Shown here: positions 18,064 to 27,240 of the stretch, in pieces | Position numbering within the stretch: position 1 is the first letter of the stretch | Layout of the letters: the number at the start of each line of letters is the position of its first letter | Assembly (NCBI RefSeq): GCF_900116565.1 | Contig: NZ_FPCJ01000001.1 | Location: forward strand, 2,724,540 to 2,788,539 | Source of the DNA: Thermoflavifilum thermophilum | GTDB taxonomy: Bacteria; Bacteroidota; Bacteroidia; Chitinophagales; Chitinophagaceae | Direction of reading: 5' to 3' | Length of the DNA stretch: 64,000 nucleotides | The notes under the pieces: model-generated | Told to the model about the DNA's origin: nothing | Database searches by the model: none | The model's input: the letters and a program-made list of their open reading frames with translations, nothing else | Translations under genes and position numbers: made by a program

Positions 18064-20493
18064 ATGACGCGTTTTATCATTGCCTTGTTTGTTACCATTG
18101 GCTTTATTTTTTTGCTCGCCCACCCCTGGGGCAATATCCCACCGCTTGGCTCCTTTCTCAGTCCACAGGAAGGTTTCTGGCAAAACGCAGAGCCGCTAAA
18201 ACGGCATTTTCCTGCACAAACTCAATTGCCTGCATTAAGAGATAGTGTGGAAGTCTGGCTTGACAGGCGCTGGGTGCCACATATTTTCGCCCGCAACAGG
18301 CACGATTTGTTTTTTATGCAGGGTTATGTGACGGCCATGTTTCGCCTATGGCAAATGGATATCCAAACCATGGCTGCCGGTGGACAGCTGGCGTCCATCA
18401 TGGGACCTGATTTACTGCCTTTTGATCGCCTGCAACGCCGCAAAGGCATGGTATATGGTGCAGAACAGAAGCTGAAGGCCATGGAAGCTGATTCTGTGAC
18501 CAAAGAGATCCTTGATGCTTATACGGCCGGTGTGAATGCCTACATCCAAACGCTTACGCCGCGCACCTTGCCGCTGGAGTACAAGCTACTGCACGATTAT
18601 CCTCGGAAATGGACCAACCTGCGATCGGCCCTGCTTATTGAATACATGGCTGATGATCTTACCGGACATAGCGACGACCGGGAATATTCCAACCTGCGCC
18701 GTGTCTTTACGGATGAGCAGCTTCACCGCATGTTTCCTGATTTTCCAGATTCCTCTGCTCCTATTATCCCACCAGGTACTGCATTTGCCAAACCCTCCAG
18801 GCTGAATCCGGCTGTGCCCACCGATACTGCCCGCGCCAGAGCCTTGCTGGCTGACTCGGCATTGCTTGCTGTAATCCATCCTGCATCTGATTATGTTACG
18901 GGAAGCAACAATTGGGCGGTAAGTGGAAGCAAAACAGCATCCCACGTGCCTATTCTTTGCAACGATCCCCATCTGAGCCTAAACCTGCCCTCACTGTGGT
19001 TTGAGATTCAGTTGCATGCGCCTGGTATCAATGTATATGGTGTGTCTCTGCCTGGTGCACCCGCGGTTATCATCGGTTTTAATGACAGCATTGCCTGGGG
19101 GGTTACCAATGCTGCCAGGGATGTGAAAGATTATTATGCTGTGCATTTTACCGGGACAGATAAAAAAACCTATATATGGAACGGCAAAAAAGTGCCAGCC
19201 ACTTTGCGCATTGAAACGATTCAGGTAAAAGGTGAGGCTCCTTTTCATGATACAGTTGCATATACCATCTGGGGGCCGGTAACGTTTGACCCGGATTTTC
19301 CGGATACCATCACCCATATTCCCTATCTGGCCACGCATTGGCAGGCCCTCGAGCCTTCCAATGATCTGAAAACCTTTTACTTGCTGAATTGCGCACACAA
19401 TTACCAGGATTACGTACGGGCTTTGGCTTATTTCAATTGCCCGGCGCAGAATTTCGTGTATGCTGACAAGGCCGGGCATATTGCCATCTGGCAACAGGGT
19501 TGGTTCCCGCTCCGCTGGAAAGATCAGGGTAAATATGTGATGCCGGGTGATGATGAGCATTTCCAGTGGCAAGGATATGTGCCGGTAGCTGAAAATCCGC
19601 ATGTAGTGGACCCTCCCCAGGGCTTTGTGTTTTCCGCCAATCAGCATCCCACAGATCCATCCTATCCGTATTATTATACCGGTGATTTCTTTTATTACCG
19701 GGCCAAGCGCATTCACGACTACCTGAGCAGCAAATCCTACCTGACCCTGCAGGATATGATGCGCCTGCAAAATGATGTATATGATACCCGTGCAGCCGAA
19801 GCTCTGCCCTTGCTGTTGGCACATTTACCGGTTACGGCCGTAAGACCGTCCGAACGGGAATATGATTCTTTGCTTCGGCACTGGAATATGCAGGTTACGG
19901 CTCAGAGCAAGGCTCCCATTTTGTTTTATGCATGGATGGATACCCTGATGCACAGACTCTGGGATCCCGTATTATCAACCGCTCACCGGGTTGTGGAAGC
20001 TCCGTCCATGCAAACCACTATCGAATGGTTGCTGCGCGATACTACCATGCAGTTCTTTCATGCCTATCACAACCCACCTGTTCATTTAACCACACTCGTA
20101 ACCGAATCATTTCATGCTGCCATGGACGCTGTTCGCAGGCAGGCAGATAACAAGGGAATCATGAACTGGGGTCAATTCCGTGGAACCAGCATCCTGCACC
20201 TCACCCGACTGGATGCCCTGAGTGTTAGTCACTTGCCTACCCCCGGCGACGGAGCGACCGTAAATGCCATCACTTCCAATCACGGACCTTCCTGGCGCAT
20301 GATTGTACAGCTGGGGAACCCGACAAAAGCCTATGGTGTGTATCCCGGCGGACAGAGCGGAAATCCGGGCAGCCCACATTACGACGATATGATTCATGAT
20401 TGGCTGCTGGGACGATATGAGCCTTTGCGCTTGTACACAGCCCAGGATCGTCATCATCCCGATATTGAAGCCATCATGCATTTTACACCTTAA
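18064..20493 (+). CDS. penicillin acylase family protein (Ntn hydrolase)
   Basis: A self-cleaving N-terminal-nucleophile amidohydrolase. Relatives cleave the amide bond of penicillin G, cephalosporins or acyl-homoserine lactones; the substrate here is unknown. A hydrophobic N-terminus (about 5-25) suggests export or membrane anchoring. The alpha part is about residues 50-280. Autoproteolysis is predicted before S281 in the TGSNNWAVSGSKT segment, making Ser the beta-chain nucleophile. N-D-P-H-L near residue 300 supports the family. Length (809) is normal for the precursor. A small membrane protein follows 11 bases after the stop. Confidence 0.9.
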   Translation: MTRFIIALFVTIGFIFLLAHPWGNIPPLGSFLSPQEGFWQNAEPLKRHFPAQTQLPALRDSVEVWLDRRWVPHIFARNRHDLFFMQGYVTAMFRLWQMDIQTMAAGGQLASIMGPDLLPFDRLQRRKGMVYGAEQKLKAMEADSVTKEILDAYTAGVNAYIQTLTPRTLPLEYKLLHDYPRKWTNLRSALLIEYMADDLTGHSDDREYSNLRRVFTDEQLHRMFPDFPDSSAPIIPPGTAFAKPSRLNPAVPTDTARARALLADSALLAVIHPASDYVTGSNNWAVSGSKTASHVPILCNDPHLSLNLPSLWFEIQLHAPGINVYGVSLPGAPAVIIGFNDSIAWGVTNAARDVKDYYAVHFTGTDKKTYIWNGKKVPATLRIETIQVKGEAPFHDTVAYTIWGPVTFDPDFPDTITHIPYLATHWQALEPSNDLKTFYLLNCAHNYQDYVRALAYFNCPAQNFVYADKAGHIAIWQQGWFPLRWKDQGKYVMPGDDEHFQWQGYVPVAENPHVVDPPQGFVFSANQHPTDPSYPYYYTGDFFYYRAKRIHDYLSSKSYLTLQDMMRLQNDVYDTRAAEALPLLLAHLPVTAVRPSEREYDSLLRHWNMQVTAQSKAPILFYAWMDTLMHRLWDPVLSTAHRVVEAPSMQTTIEWLLRDTTMQFFHAYHNPPVHLTTLVTESFHAAMDAVRRQADNKGIMNWGQFRGTSILHLTRLDALSVSHLPTPGDGATVNAITSNHGPSWRMIVQLGNPTKAYGVYPGGQSGNPGSPHYDDMIHDWLLGRYEPLRLYTAQDRHHPDIEAIMHFTP

Positions 20494-20504
20494 AACCATT
20501 GGCT

Positions 20505-20900
20505 ATGCGCTTTGTACTATCTGCTCTTCTTACCGCACTGCTGGCTTTTCCGGCCGGATATTTCCTCCCCTGGTGGACAATTGCCATTGCAGGAGCCTTG
20601 AGTGCATGGTTTCTTGCCCAGCGGCTGGCATTCTTTAGCTTCTTATCGGCTTTCCTGGCTGTAGGACTGCTTTGGTTTTTTATTGCCGGATACATAGATC
20701 TGCAAAACCAGCATATCCTTTCACGTCGTATCAGTGAACTGTTTTTCCATACTTCAAACCCCTGGCCTATGTTGATACTCACGGCAATCACGGGGGGACT
20801 GACAGCTGGACTGGGCGCCTGGTGCGGCGCGCTGTTGCGCAACATCACTTCCCGGAAGAAGCAAATGACATTCGGTAAGTTTTACGGTCAACGAACTTAG
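20505..20900 (+). CDS. small membrane protein of unknown function
   Basis: A 131-residue protein with about four hydrophobic segments (roughly 5-22, 24-42, 45-62 and 88-112) and a basic C-terminus. I do not recognise the family. The ATG at 20505 was chosen over an in-frame TTG two codons upstream. It begins 11 bases after the acylase gene on the same strand, so it is probably co-transcribed with it. Confidence 0.7.
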   Translation: MRFVLSALLTALLAFPAGYFLPWWTIAIAGALSAWFLAQRLAFFSFLSAFLAVGLLWFFIAGYIDLQNQHILSRRISELFFHTSNPWPMLILTAITGGLTAGLGAWCGALLRNITSRKKQMTFGKFYGQRT

Positions 20901-20987
20901 GTAGTTTATGTTTGTTTGCAGATCATCTGCTTCTAACACCTGCTTGCTGGCAGGAAATGTTTATCTTGCAATAAAACCCGTTTGATT

Positions 20988-22721
20988 ATGCAGGAAGTTT
21001 CTATCGAACAACGCGTGCAGCAATGGCTGGATGGACCTTATGATGAGGAAACCAAACAACAAATCAGACAGCTGCAGCAACATAATCCGGAAGAACTTAA
21101 AGACGCTTTTTATCGCAACCTCGAATTCGGTACCGGTGGGCTTCGTGGCATCATGGGCCCAGGAACCAACCGAATGAATAAATACACGGTGGGCATGGCC
21201 ACGCAAGGGTATGCCAACTATCTGAAACAATGCTTTACAGCCCCCATCCGGGTAGCCATCGGTCATGATAGCCGAAATAACAGCCGCTTTTTTGCTGAAA
21301 TCACTGCGCAGGTCATGGCTGCCAATGGTATCGAAGTGTTTTTGTTTGAAAGTCTCAGGCCTACGCCAGAATTATCATTTGCCATTCGCTATCTCAAATG
21401 CCAGGGCGGTGTGGTGTGCACGGCATCCCATAATCCAAAGGAATATAACGGATACAAGGCATACTGGAATGATGGTGCCCAGCTGGTAAGTCCGCATGAT
21501 AAAAACGTAATTGCTGAAGTTGAAAAAATCCAAAGCATCAATGATGTCAAATGGCAGGGCAATGATCATCTCATCCATCTCATTGGAGAAGAAATTGATC
21601 AGGCCTACCTGCAAATGGTGAAAAACTTATCTGTGTTTCCGGAAGTGATTCAACGACAGCATGATTTGAAGATTGTATATACACCCATTCATGGCAGCGG
21701 CATTAAACTGGTACCACGGGCATTGGCACAACTGGGTTTTACATCGGTGCATATTGTGGAAGAACAGGCTCAACCCGATGGCAATTTCCCAACCGTCGTT
21801 TATCCCAATCCAGAAGAACCCGAGGCCATGAGTTTAGGATTGCAAAAAGCAAAAACGCTGGATGCAGATATTTTACTGGGCACCGATCCCGATGCCGATC
21901 GTGTAGGCGTGGGTGTAAAAAATCAACAAGGCGAATGGATATTACTCAATGGCAATCAGACAGCCGTACTGGCTTTTAATTATTTAATCGAAGCCCGCGC
22001 ACAGAAAAAGATAGCCACACCGCAGGATTATGTGGTGAAAACCATCGTGACTACGGATATGATTGATGTCATTGCAGCACACTATGGTGTACGTTGTTAC
22101 AATGTGCTGACCGGTTTTAAATATATTGCTTCCATCATCCGGGAAAAAGAAGGAAAGGAAAATTATATTATCGGTGGAGAAGAATCCTACGGTTTGATGA
22201 TTGGTGATCAGATACGCGATAAGGATGCTGTATCGGCTGTGGCGTTGATCTGTGAAATGGCTGCTTATGAACGCGAAAAAGGAAGAAGTTTGTTCGATAA
22301 ACTCATTGATCTGTATGTACAATTTGGTTGCTATCGGGAAGCTTTGTTATCGCTTACACGAAAAGGTATGAAAGGCGTGGAAGAAATTGCGGCTATGATG
22401 GAACGATTCCGCAATCATCCTCCCAAACAGATAGCCGGCACGCAGGTTGTATGGATATTCGATTATCTAAAACAGGAAAAACTCAACATAATCACCGGTG
22501 AAAAGCAATCCATTGATTTGCCTCTTTCCAATGTATTGCAATTTTTAATGGTTGATGGATCAAAAGTTTCAGCTCGTCCTTCGGGCACGGAGCCTAAAAT
22601 TAAATTTTATTTCAGTGTCAATCAACCGCTTGCTGATGCGCAAGCCTTTGCATCAACATGGGAGGCATTGGGTAAACGAATTGAATTGATTAAGCAGGAT
22701 TTGCAGCTAAACCAACATTAA
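20988..22721 (+). CDS. phospho-sugar mutase (phosphoglucomutase/phosphomannomutase family)
   Basis: Interconverts hexose 1- and 6-phosphates through a phosphoserine. The active-site loop TASHNPKEYNGYK is near residue 143, the Mg-binding loop G-T-D-P-D-A-D-R-V-G-V near residue 300, a sugar-binding G-E-E-S-Y-G near residue 392, and the phosphate-binding R-P-S-G-T-E-P-K-I-K near residue 525. At 577 residues it is of the PGM2/PgcA type. The ATG at 20988 was chosen over an in-frame TTG at 20982. It converges with the CpsB-type gene with only 13 bases between stops; supplying glucose-1-phosphate for surface polysaccharide is plausible but inferred. Confidence 0.92.
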   Translation: MQEVSIEQRVQQWLDGPYDEETKQQIRQLQQHNPEELKDAFYRNLEFGTGGLRGIMGPGTNRMNKYTVGMATQGYANYLKQCFTAPIRVAIGHDSRNNSRFFAEITAQVMAANGIEVFLFESLRPTPELSFAIRYLKCQGGVVCTASHNPKEYNGYKAYWNDGAQLVSPHDKNVIAEVEKIQSINDVKWQGNDHLIHLIGEEIDQAYLQMVKNLSVFPEVIQRQHDLKIVYTPIHGSGIKLVPRALAQLGFTSVHIVEEQAQPDGNFPTVVYPNPEEPEAMSLGLQKAKTLDADILLGTDPDADRVGVGVKNQQGEWILLNGNQTAVLAFNYLIEARAQKKIATPQDYVVKTIVTTDMIDVIAAHYGVRCYNVLTGFKYIASIIREKEGKENYIIGGEESYGLMIGDQIRDKDAVSAVALICEMAAYEREKGRSLFDKLIDLYVQFGCYREALLSLTRKGMKGVEEIAAMMERFRNHPPKQIAGTQVVWIFDYLKQEKLNIITGEKQSIDLPLSNVLQFLMVDGSKVSARPSGTEPKIKFYFSVNQPLADAQAFASTWEALGKRIELIKQDLQLNQH

Positions 22722-22734
22722 TGCCACTTTCCAA

Positions 22735-23484
22735 TCAAATATACATATTCTGAAACGGATAATCCTGCAGGAGTTTCATCAGTTGTGGATTTTGCTGTAG
22801 GGATTTGAGTGCTTGCAGGTGCCGTACGTGATGCATATCCGTACCGGCATAATCTATCAATCCATGGTGGAGCAATCTCAGGGCGATGGCCTGTTCTTCT
22901 GTTCCGTAATAGCCGGTCAGCGAGTTTAAATTCAGTTGCAGTAGGCAACCCATCGCCTTGAAGCTTTCGTACACATGAAACTGTTGATGATAATACCGGT
23001 ATCGTTCCGGATGGGCAATCACAGGGATATAGGCATGATCCAGTACCAGCCGAATGCTTTCCTCTGCACGCTCAGGCGGTTGATGAAATGAAAATTCAAT
23101 CAACACATATCCTCTTCCAGAGAATGAATCAAAACAAAGCAATTCCTCATTTTCCAACAGTTGCAGAAAGTGATCATCCAGATAATATTCCGCAGCCAAC
23201 AAAGTTTTTATTGATACACCATGCAGCTGTAAAGCCGCCTGCCAGGCTGAAAAACGGGTCTTTAAATCTCCTGCCCGGTTGGGAAAAGAGCGTAGCTTGA
23301 TATGAGGTGTAACAATCAATTTTTGATATCCCATCTGTCTCATTCCGGATATCAAAATCAATGATGTTTCCAGATCCTTAACGCCGTCATCTACACCCGG
23401 CAGAAAATGGGCATGTATATCGGTTTGAAGAAAAGATAAATCAGGGAACTCAGGAAATGATGATGTTTGGGATTGGGAAAACAT
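22735..23484 (-). CDS. CpsB/CapC-type tyrosine-protein phosphatase (PHP domain)
   Basis: A metal-dependent phosphatase of the polymerase-and-histidinol-phosphatase fold. In Gram-positives such enzymes dephosphorylate tyrosine kinases that control capsule production. Metal-binding motifs are visible: H-A-H-F-L-P-G-V-D-D-G near residue 24, V-T-P-H near residue 60, A-H-P-E-R-Y near residue 158 and G-T-D-M-H-H near residue 215. Length 249 is typical. It follows the WecA-like gene by 69 bases on the same strand, consistent with a role in surface-polysaccharide synthesis. No partner BY-kinase is seen in the window. Confidence 0.88.
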   Translation of the reverse strand: MFSQSQTSSFPEFPDLSFLQTDIHAHFLPGVDDGVKDLETSLILISGMRQMGYQKLIVTPHIKLRSFPNRAGDLKTRFSAWQAALQLHGVSIKTLLAAEYYLDDHFLQLLENEELLCFDSFSGRGYVLIEFSFHQPPERAEESIRLVLDHAYIPVIAHPERYRYYHQQFHVYESFKAMGCLLQLNLNSLTGYYGTEEQAIALRLLHHGLIDYAGTDMHHVRHLQALKSLQQNPQLMKLLQDYPFQNMYI

Positions 23485-23553
23485 GGCTTTTCATTTGGCC
23501 CATTGATTACAGACTCACTGTTCTTCACTCTGTAGTGGGAAAAAACCATAATA

Positions 23554-24732
23554 TCAGGTATTTTTTTCCAATTTATCTACAGAAATGCTTTCAATAACAT
23601 CGGTAGGCATGTAGGCATTCGCAATTGGCAGATTCTTATCTTGTAGCGGAGTTGAAGGCTGTGGCTGTGAAAACAACAAAGAGGGAAATGTTTGCAGGTT
23701 GCGCAGGTATACAGCAACAGAAGTAAGAATAGCTGCCAGGATGATAATTACACCCATCAATAGATTGGGATTTGTATGTCGCAACCAATAAGCCAATCCG
23801 ATAAACAATATATTTACGACATACAGTATAACCGATGCTTGAAAATCGTTCATCCCGCAACCCAGCAAAATGTGATGAATATGATTGCGATCAGCCTTAA
23901 AGGGTGATGATTTGTGCAAAAGCCGAAAGATAATTACCCGCAGGGTATCGAAAAAAGGAATAACCAGAATAGCGGCGGCAATGGCAGGATTGGGCTGAAA
24001 TGTTTCCCCGCTGGGTAAATCCAATTTGCAATTTAAAAACCTGAGTGTAAAAGCAGCCACAATATATCCGATGGTCATGGATCCGGTATCACCCATAAAA
24101 ATCTTGGCAGGATGTGTATTGTAATACAGGAAACCAATTAATGCACCACTCAGTATAAAAGCTGCAATATGCATGTTTTGCATTCCTTTTGCATAGAAAA
24201 TGGCACCATAGGTAAGAGCTATGATCAAGGCGATGCCTCCGGCCAGCCCATCAATTCCATCAATTAAATTAAAAGCATTGATAATGGCTACTACCAGGAA
24301 TATGCTGATGATTTCGCTGAAGGGGGAAACCAAATGATGAATTCCAAACAATCCATGCAGATCATCAATCTTGAATCCTGCCAGCACAACCAGCAGGAAA
24401 GCCCCCATCACTTGTCCACCCATTTTTTTCATTGGACTTATGGGTACGACATCATCTTTTAAGCCCACAAAAAACAAAACGGATAACCCTAACAGAAAGT
24501 ATTGTAGAGTCCGGGTAATTTGAAAATCTCCCCAGGCAAGCATAGAAAAGAAAAAACTCACATATAGAGCCACACCCCCAAGGTTGGGTGTTTGGCACTT
24601 GTGAATTTTTCTGCCACCCGGTATATCCAGCAGGTTTAATCCGTAACAAACACGGATAATAATAGGAATACTGAGGAAAGTGACAATGCTGGCAGTAATC
24701 AGGCCGCAGATTGAATACCACTGGGTCATCAT
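23554..24732 (-). CDS. WecA/TagO-like polyprenyl-phosphate N-acetylhexosamine-1-phosphate transferase
   Basis: Transfers a sugar-1-phosphate, usually GlcNAc-1-P, from UDP-sugar to undecaprenyl phosphate at the inner membrane, the first step of many surface polysaccharides. About ten membrane segments are predicted. Family motifs are present: L-K-D-D-V near residue 91, N-A-F-N-L-I-D-G-I-D-G-L-A-G-G near residue 152 and F-M-G-D-T-G-S-M-T-I-G near residue 212. A soluble, proline-rich C-terminal tail of about 50 residues is extra. The start has two tandem ATG codons. The CpsB-type phosphatase gene is directly downstream. Confidence 0.9.
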   Translation of the reverse strand: MMTQWYSICGLITASIVTFLSIPIIIRVCYGLNLLDIPGGRKIHKCQTPNLGGVALYVSFFFSMLAWGDFQITRTLQYFLLGLSVLFFVGLKDDVVPISPMKKMGGQVMGAFLLVVLAGFKIDDLHGLFGIHHLVSPFSEIISIFLVVAIINAFNLIDGIDGLAGGIALIIALTYGAIFYAKGMQNMHIAAFILSGALIGFLYYNTHPAKIFMGDTGSMTIGYIVAAFTLRFLNCKLDLPSGETFQPNPAIAAAILVIPFFDTLRVIIFRLLHKSSPFKADRNHIHHILLGCGMNDFQASVILYVVNILFIGLAYWLRHTNPNLLMGVIIILAAILTSVAVYLRNLQTFPSLLFSQPQPSTPLQDKNLPIANAYMPTDVIESISVDKLEKNT

Positions 24733-24821
24733 AAATTTTCATTTATGTGATGAATATTTTCCAGGTAGTTTTTCATTGGATGGCGTTGGGATAAGTCTAT
24801 CAGCAAATATTTTTCCAAAAT

Positions 24822-24893
24822 AAAAAGCCACCTGCGCATGGTATGTGCGTTTTAAATCATTTTAATCTGGCTTTACTTGTGCAGGTGGTTTTT
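24822..24893 (-). terminator. probable terminator of the lactonase-family gene, with an unusually long loop
   Basis: On the minus strand AAAAACCACCTGCACA pairs with TGCGCAGGTGGCTTTTT, allowing one bulge and one wobble pair, and is followed by a T-rich run. It lies 35 bases after the lactonase stop. The loop of about 40 bases is long for a terminator, so a small structured RNA is an alternative. Confidence 0.55.
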
Positions 24894-24927
24894 AAAAACA
24901 AATAGGCTTCATTTGGTTTTCTTGAAG

Positions 24928-26088
24928 CTATTCATCCAGTATTTTCAGGCACACAGCGCGTGGACGATACCATACGCCAGCGCGGGTGAGCATACCGTTT
25001 TCTGTATTTCTGCGAAACAACACGATCTGATCACTATCCTGATGTCCTACAAGCAACCAACGGCCGTCCGGACTGATCACAAAATTTCTGGGGGTTTTAC
25101 CCCCACTGGCTACCTGGCCGATTTTTTTCAGTTCACCCGTTGATGAATAGACTGCAAAAATAACGATATCGTTTAATTCACCTCTGTTGCTGGCATATAA
25201 AAAACGCCCATCCGGTGAAAGATGAATATCGGCTGCCGTATTCAATCCGTGAAAATCAGGTTCTACTGTAGAAACCGTCTGAATAGCTTTCAGTTGGCCT
25301 TCGTGATATTGAAACACTGTGATTTTCCATCCCATTTCCTGAATAAGATAAAGGAAACGATGATCGGGCGAAAAAGCCTGATGACGTGGGCCTGCACCAG
25401 GATCAACCTGTACATAAGGCTGGGGCGCAGGCGTAAGTCTGCCCGTGCGGGCATCAAAACGATAGATAAATACTTTATCCAATCCCAGATCAGATACCAA
25501 TACAAACCGGTTGTCGGGTGTAATGTTTACAAAATGTACATGCGGACCTTCCTGTCGTTTCGGGTTGGGGCCATGCCCCTGATGTTGAATGATTTGTACC
25601 GGTGCGCCCAAACTGCCATCCGGCCGAATAGGTAGTACAGCAATGCTTCCACTCGTGTAATTGGCCACCAGCAACCATTTTCCCGTATGATCAGTGGTAA
25701 GATGACACGGGTCTTTCCCGCCAGAAGGTTGTTGATTCAACAAATGCAGTTTGGCTTGCCGTGCATCCCATCGGTAGGCAAACACATGTCCACCCTCAGG
25801 GCCATGGGTTTCACTCACGGCATACAAAAAACGATGATCCGGAGAAAGGGTAAGATAGGATGGATTCTCAATGCCTGAAATGGCATCCAGCAAATGTGCT
25901 TGGCCAGTTTGGGAATCAAAGGTATATACGAAAATACCCTGGCTGTCAGCCGGACAATAAGTGCCAACAAACAAGAAATCAGTATGATGAACTTGGGCTT
26001 GAGAAGACCATGCAGGAAAAAGGAGAAAAGTTGCCAGTAGAAAAACCCAAAACCGCTGCAAGGAACTTATGGATGGATTGGTTAACAT
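24928..26088 (-). CDS. secreted lactonase-family beta-propeller protein (PF10282 type)
   Basis: A seven-bladed beta-propeller of the Pgl/YbhE lactonase family. Repeats of the type S-P-D-H-R-F-L-Y-A-V and S-P-D-G-R-F-L-Y-A-S recur through the protein. A signal peptide is present when translation starts at the ATG at 26088 (hydrophobic stretch, then A-W-S-S-Q-A-Q). A TTG eight codons upstream was rejected. Export makes a role in the cytosolic pentose phosphate pathway unlikely, and that step is already covered by pgl at 32-784. Some relatives act on other lactones; the substrate here is unknown. Confidence 0.85.
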   Translation of the reverse strand: MLTNPSISSLQRFWVFLLATFLLFPAWSSQAQVHHTDFLFVGTYCPADSQGIFVYTFDSQTGQAHLLDAISGIENPSYLTLSPDHRFLYAVSETHGPEGGHVFAYRWDARQAKLHLLNQQPSGGKDPCHLTTDHTGKWLLVANYTSGSIAVLPIRPDGSLGAPVQIIQHQGHGPNPKRQEGPHVHFVNITPDNRFVLVSDLGLDKVFIYRFDARTGRLTPAPQPYVQVDPGAGPRHQAFSPDHRFLYLIQEMGWKITVFQYHEGQLKAIQTVSTVEPDFHGLNTAADIHLSPDGRFLYASNRGELNDIVIFAVYSSTGELKKIGQVASGGKTPRNFVISPDGRWLLVGHQDSDQIVLFRRNTENGMLTRAGVWYRPRAVCLKILDE

Positions 26089-26200
26089 CGATGGATGATT
26101 TTCTATATACAAAATACAGTAATTTATTTGATATGTCCAAAATCATCATCAATTTCAGGTTTAGCATCAAGCAGCAGAAAAGCAGTTATCTTAGCCTGGC

Positions 26201-27085
26201 ATGAAGCTGTGGATTCATATTGAGAAATATTGCATACAGGCAGGCGAACTAATCCTGTATGGCTGCATATTCATCAGCCTTTGTGCGGTGAGTATGAGCA
26301 TGGAAACCAGTTTGCTACTGCATCTGCCGTTGAATCATTTTTTCTTTTACCTGTTTATCTTTTCAGCCACATTGTTTCAATACAATGTGCATTATTATGT
26401 GAAAACAACAGCCAATCAGCGATCAGCACGGTTTGCCTGGTCTCTTGCACATAAACGAATGCATCTGTTTTTTATTGTAATGGGTGTGGCGGGAATGTTG
26501 ATAAGCCTGAATTTTTTAACCTTGAAACATTATCTGGCTCTGTTGTGCATTGGCATGATTTCAGCAATGTATTCATTGCCTGTGCTGCCTTTCCGGAAAC
26601 GAAAAAGAATCAAGGACTTTGGTTTGCTGAAAATCATCACACTGAGTCTGGTATGGACACTGGTTACGGTGTGGTTTCCGGTCATTCACCTGCATGATAT
26701 CGATAAGGCCTTCTGGCTGGTATTTTTCAGGAGAATGATATTTTTATTTGTGCTTTGCCTGGCTTTCGATATCCGCGATGTGCCGGTGGATGCGCGGGAT
26801 GGCATTCATACATTACCCGTGAGCATAGGAGTTAAGAATGCTTATCTGCTCATTGATTTGTTGCTAATCATATTTGTGGCATTATCCGTCTGGAATATGT
26901 TTGAGATGCCAGAGCCCATGCCGTTGGCAGCCATGATAATTTCAGCGTTGGCAACCTATTGGACGATAGATTATGCCAGGCGGCATCGGCATGATATGGT
27001 TTACCTGCTGGGTGTGGATGGCATGATGATGTTGCAAACATTGCTGGTAGCGCTCAGCATCTGGTTCACCCGGATATCTGCCTGA
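26201..27085 (+). CDS. UbiA-like prenyltransferase-family membrane protein
   Basis: A 294-residue polytopic inner-membrane protein with about eight to nine helices, resembling UbiA-type aromatic prenyltransferases. The second catalytic motif is well preserved as D190-x-x-D193-x-x-x-D197 followed by D-G-I-H-T-L-P. The first motif, normally N-D/x-x-x-D, is replaced by Y-N-V-H-Y-Y-V-K around residue 62 and lacks its acidic residues. It may be a divergent or inactive member, and the substrate is unknown. It diverges from the lactonase gene and precedes the M42 peptidase gene on the same strand. Confidence 0.75.
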   Translation: MKLWIHIEKYCIQAGELILYGCIFISLCAVSMSMETSLLLHLPLNHFFFYLFIFSATLFQYNVHYYVKTTANQRSARFAWSLAHKRMHLFFIVMGVAGMLISLNFLTLKHYLALLCIGMISAMYSLPVLPFRKRKRIKDFGLLKIITLSLVWTLVTVWFPVIHLHDIDKAFWLVFFRRMIFLFVLCLAFDIRDVPVDARDGIHTLPVSIGVKNAYLLIDLLLIIFVALSVWNMFEMPEPMPLAAMIISALATYWTIDYARRHRHDMVYLLGVDGMMMLQTLLVALSIWFTRISA

Positions 27086-27117
27086 AAGGCCCACATAGCA
27101 AATTGTGTGCTTTGCCT

Positions 27118-27125
27118 TATCTTTG
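27118..27125 (+). promoter_or_regulatory. -7 box upstream of the M42 peptidase gene
   Basis: TATCTTTG, an exact TAnnTTTG match, lies in the 155-base gap between the UbiA-like gene and the M42 peptidase gene. It would give a 5' leader of about 110 bases. Confidence 0.5.
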
Positions 27126-27240
27126 AAGCAAAGTTTGGGTTTTGCATTTTTAAAAACGTTCACGAACGAAGAACAGGTTGAAAACATATTGGCTATAACT
27201 ACCTTTTTATTTTGCATGCAAGCATTTTAAAAAATTCAAA

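Noticed and set aside
18991-19824. 277-codon minus-strand frame inside the acylase gene
   Set aside because: It overlaps the conserved beta-chain of the acylase and has no recognisable domain or upstream signals.
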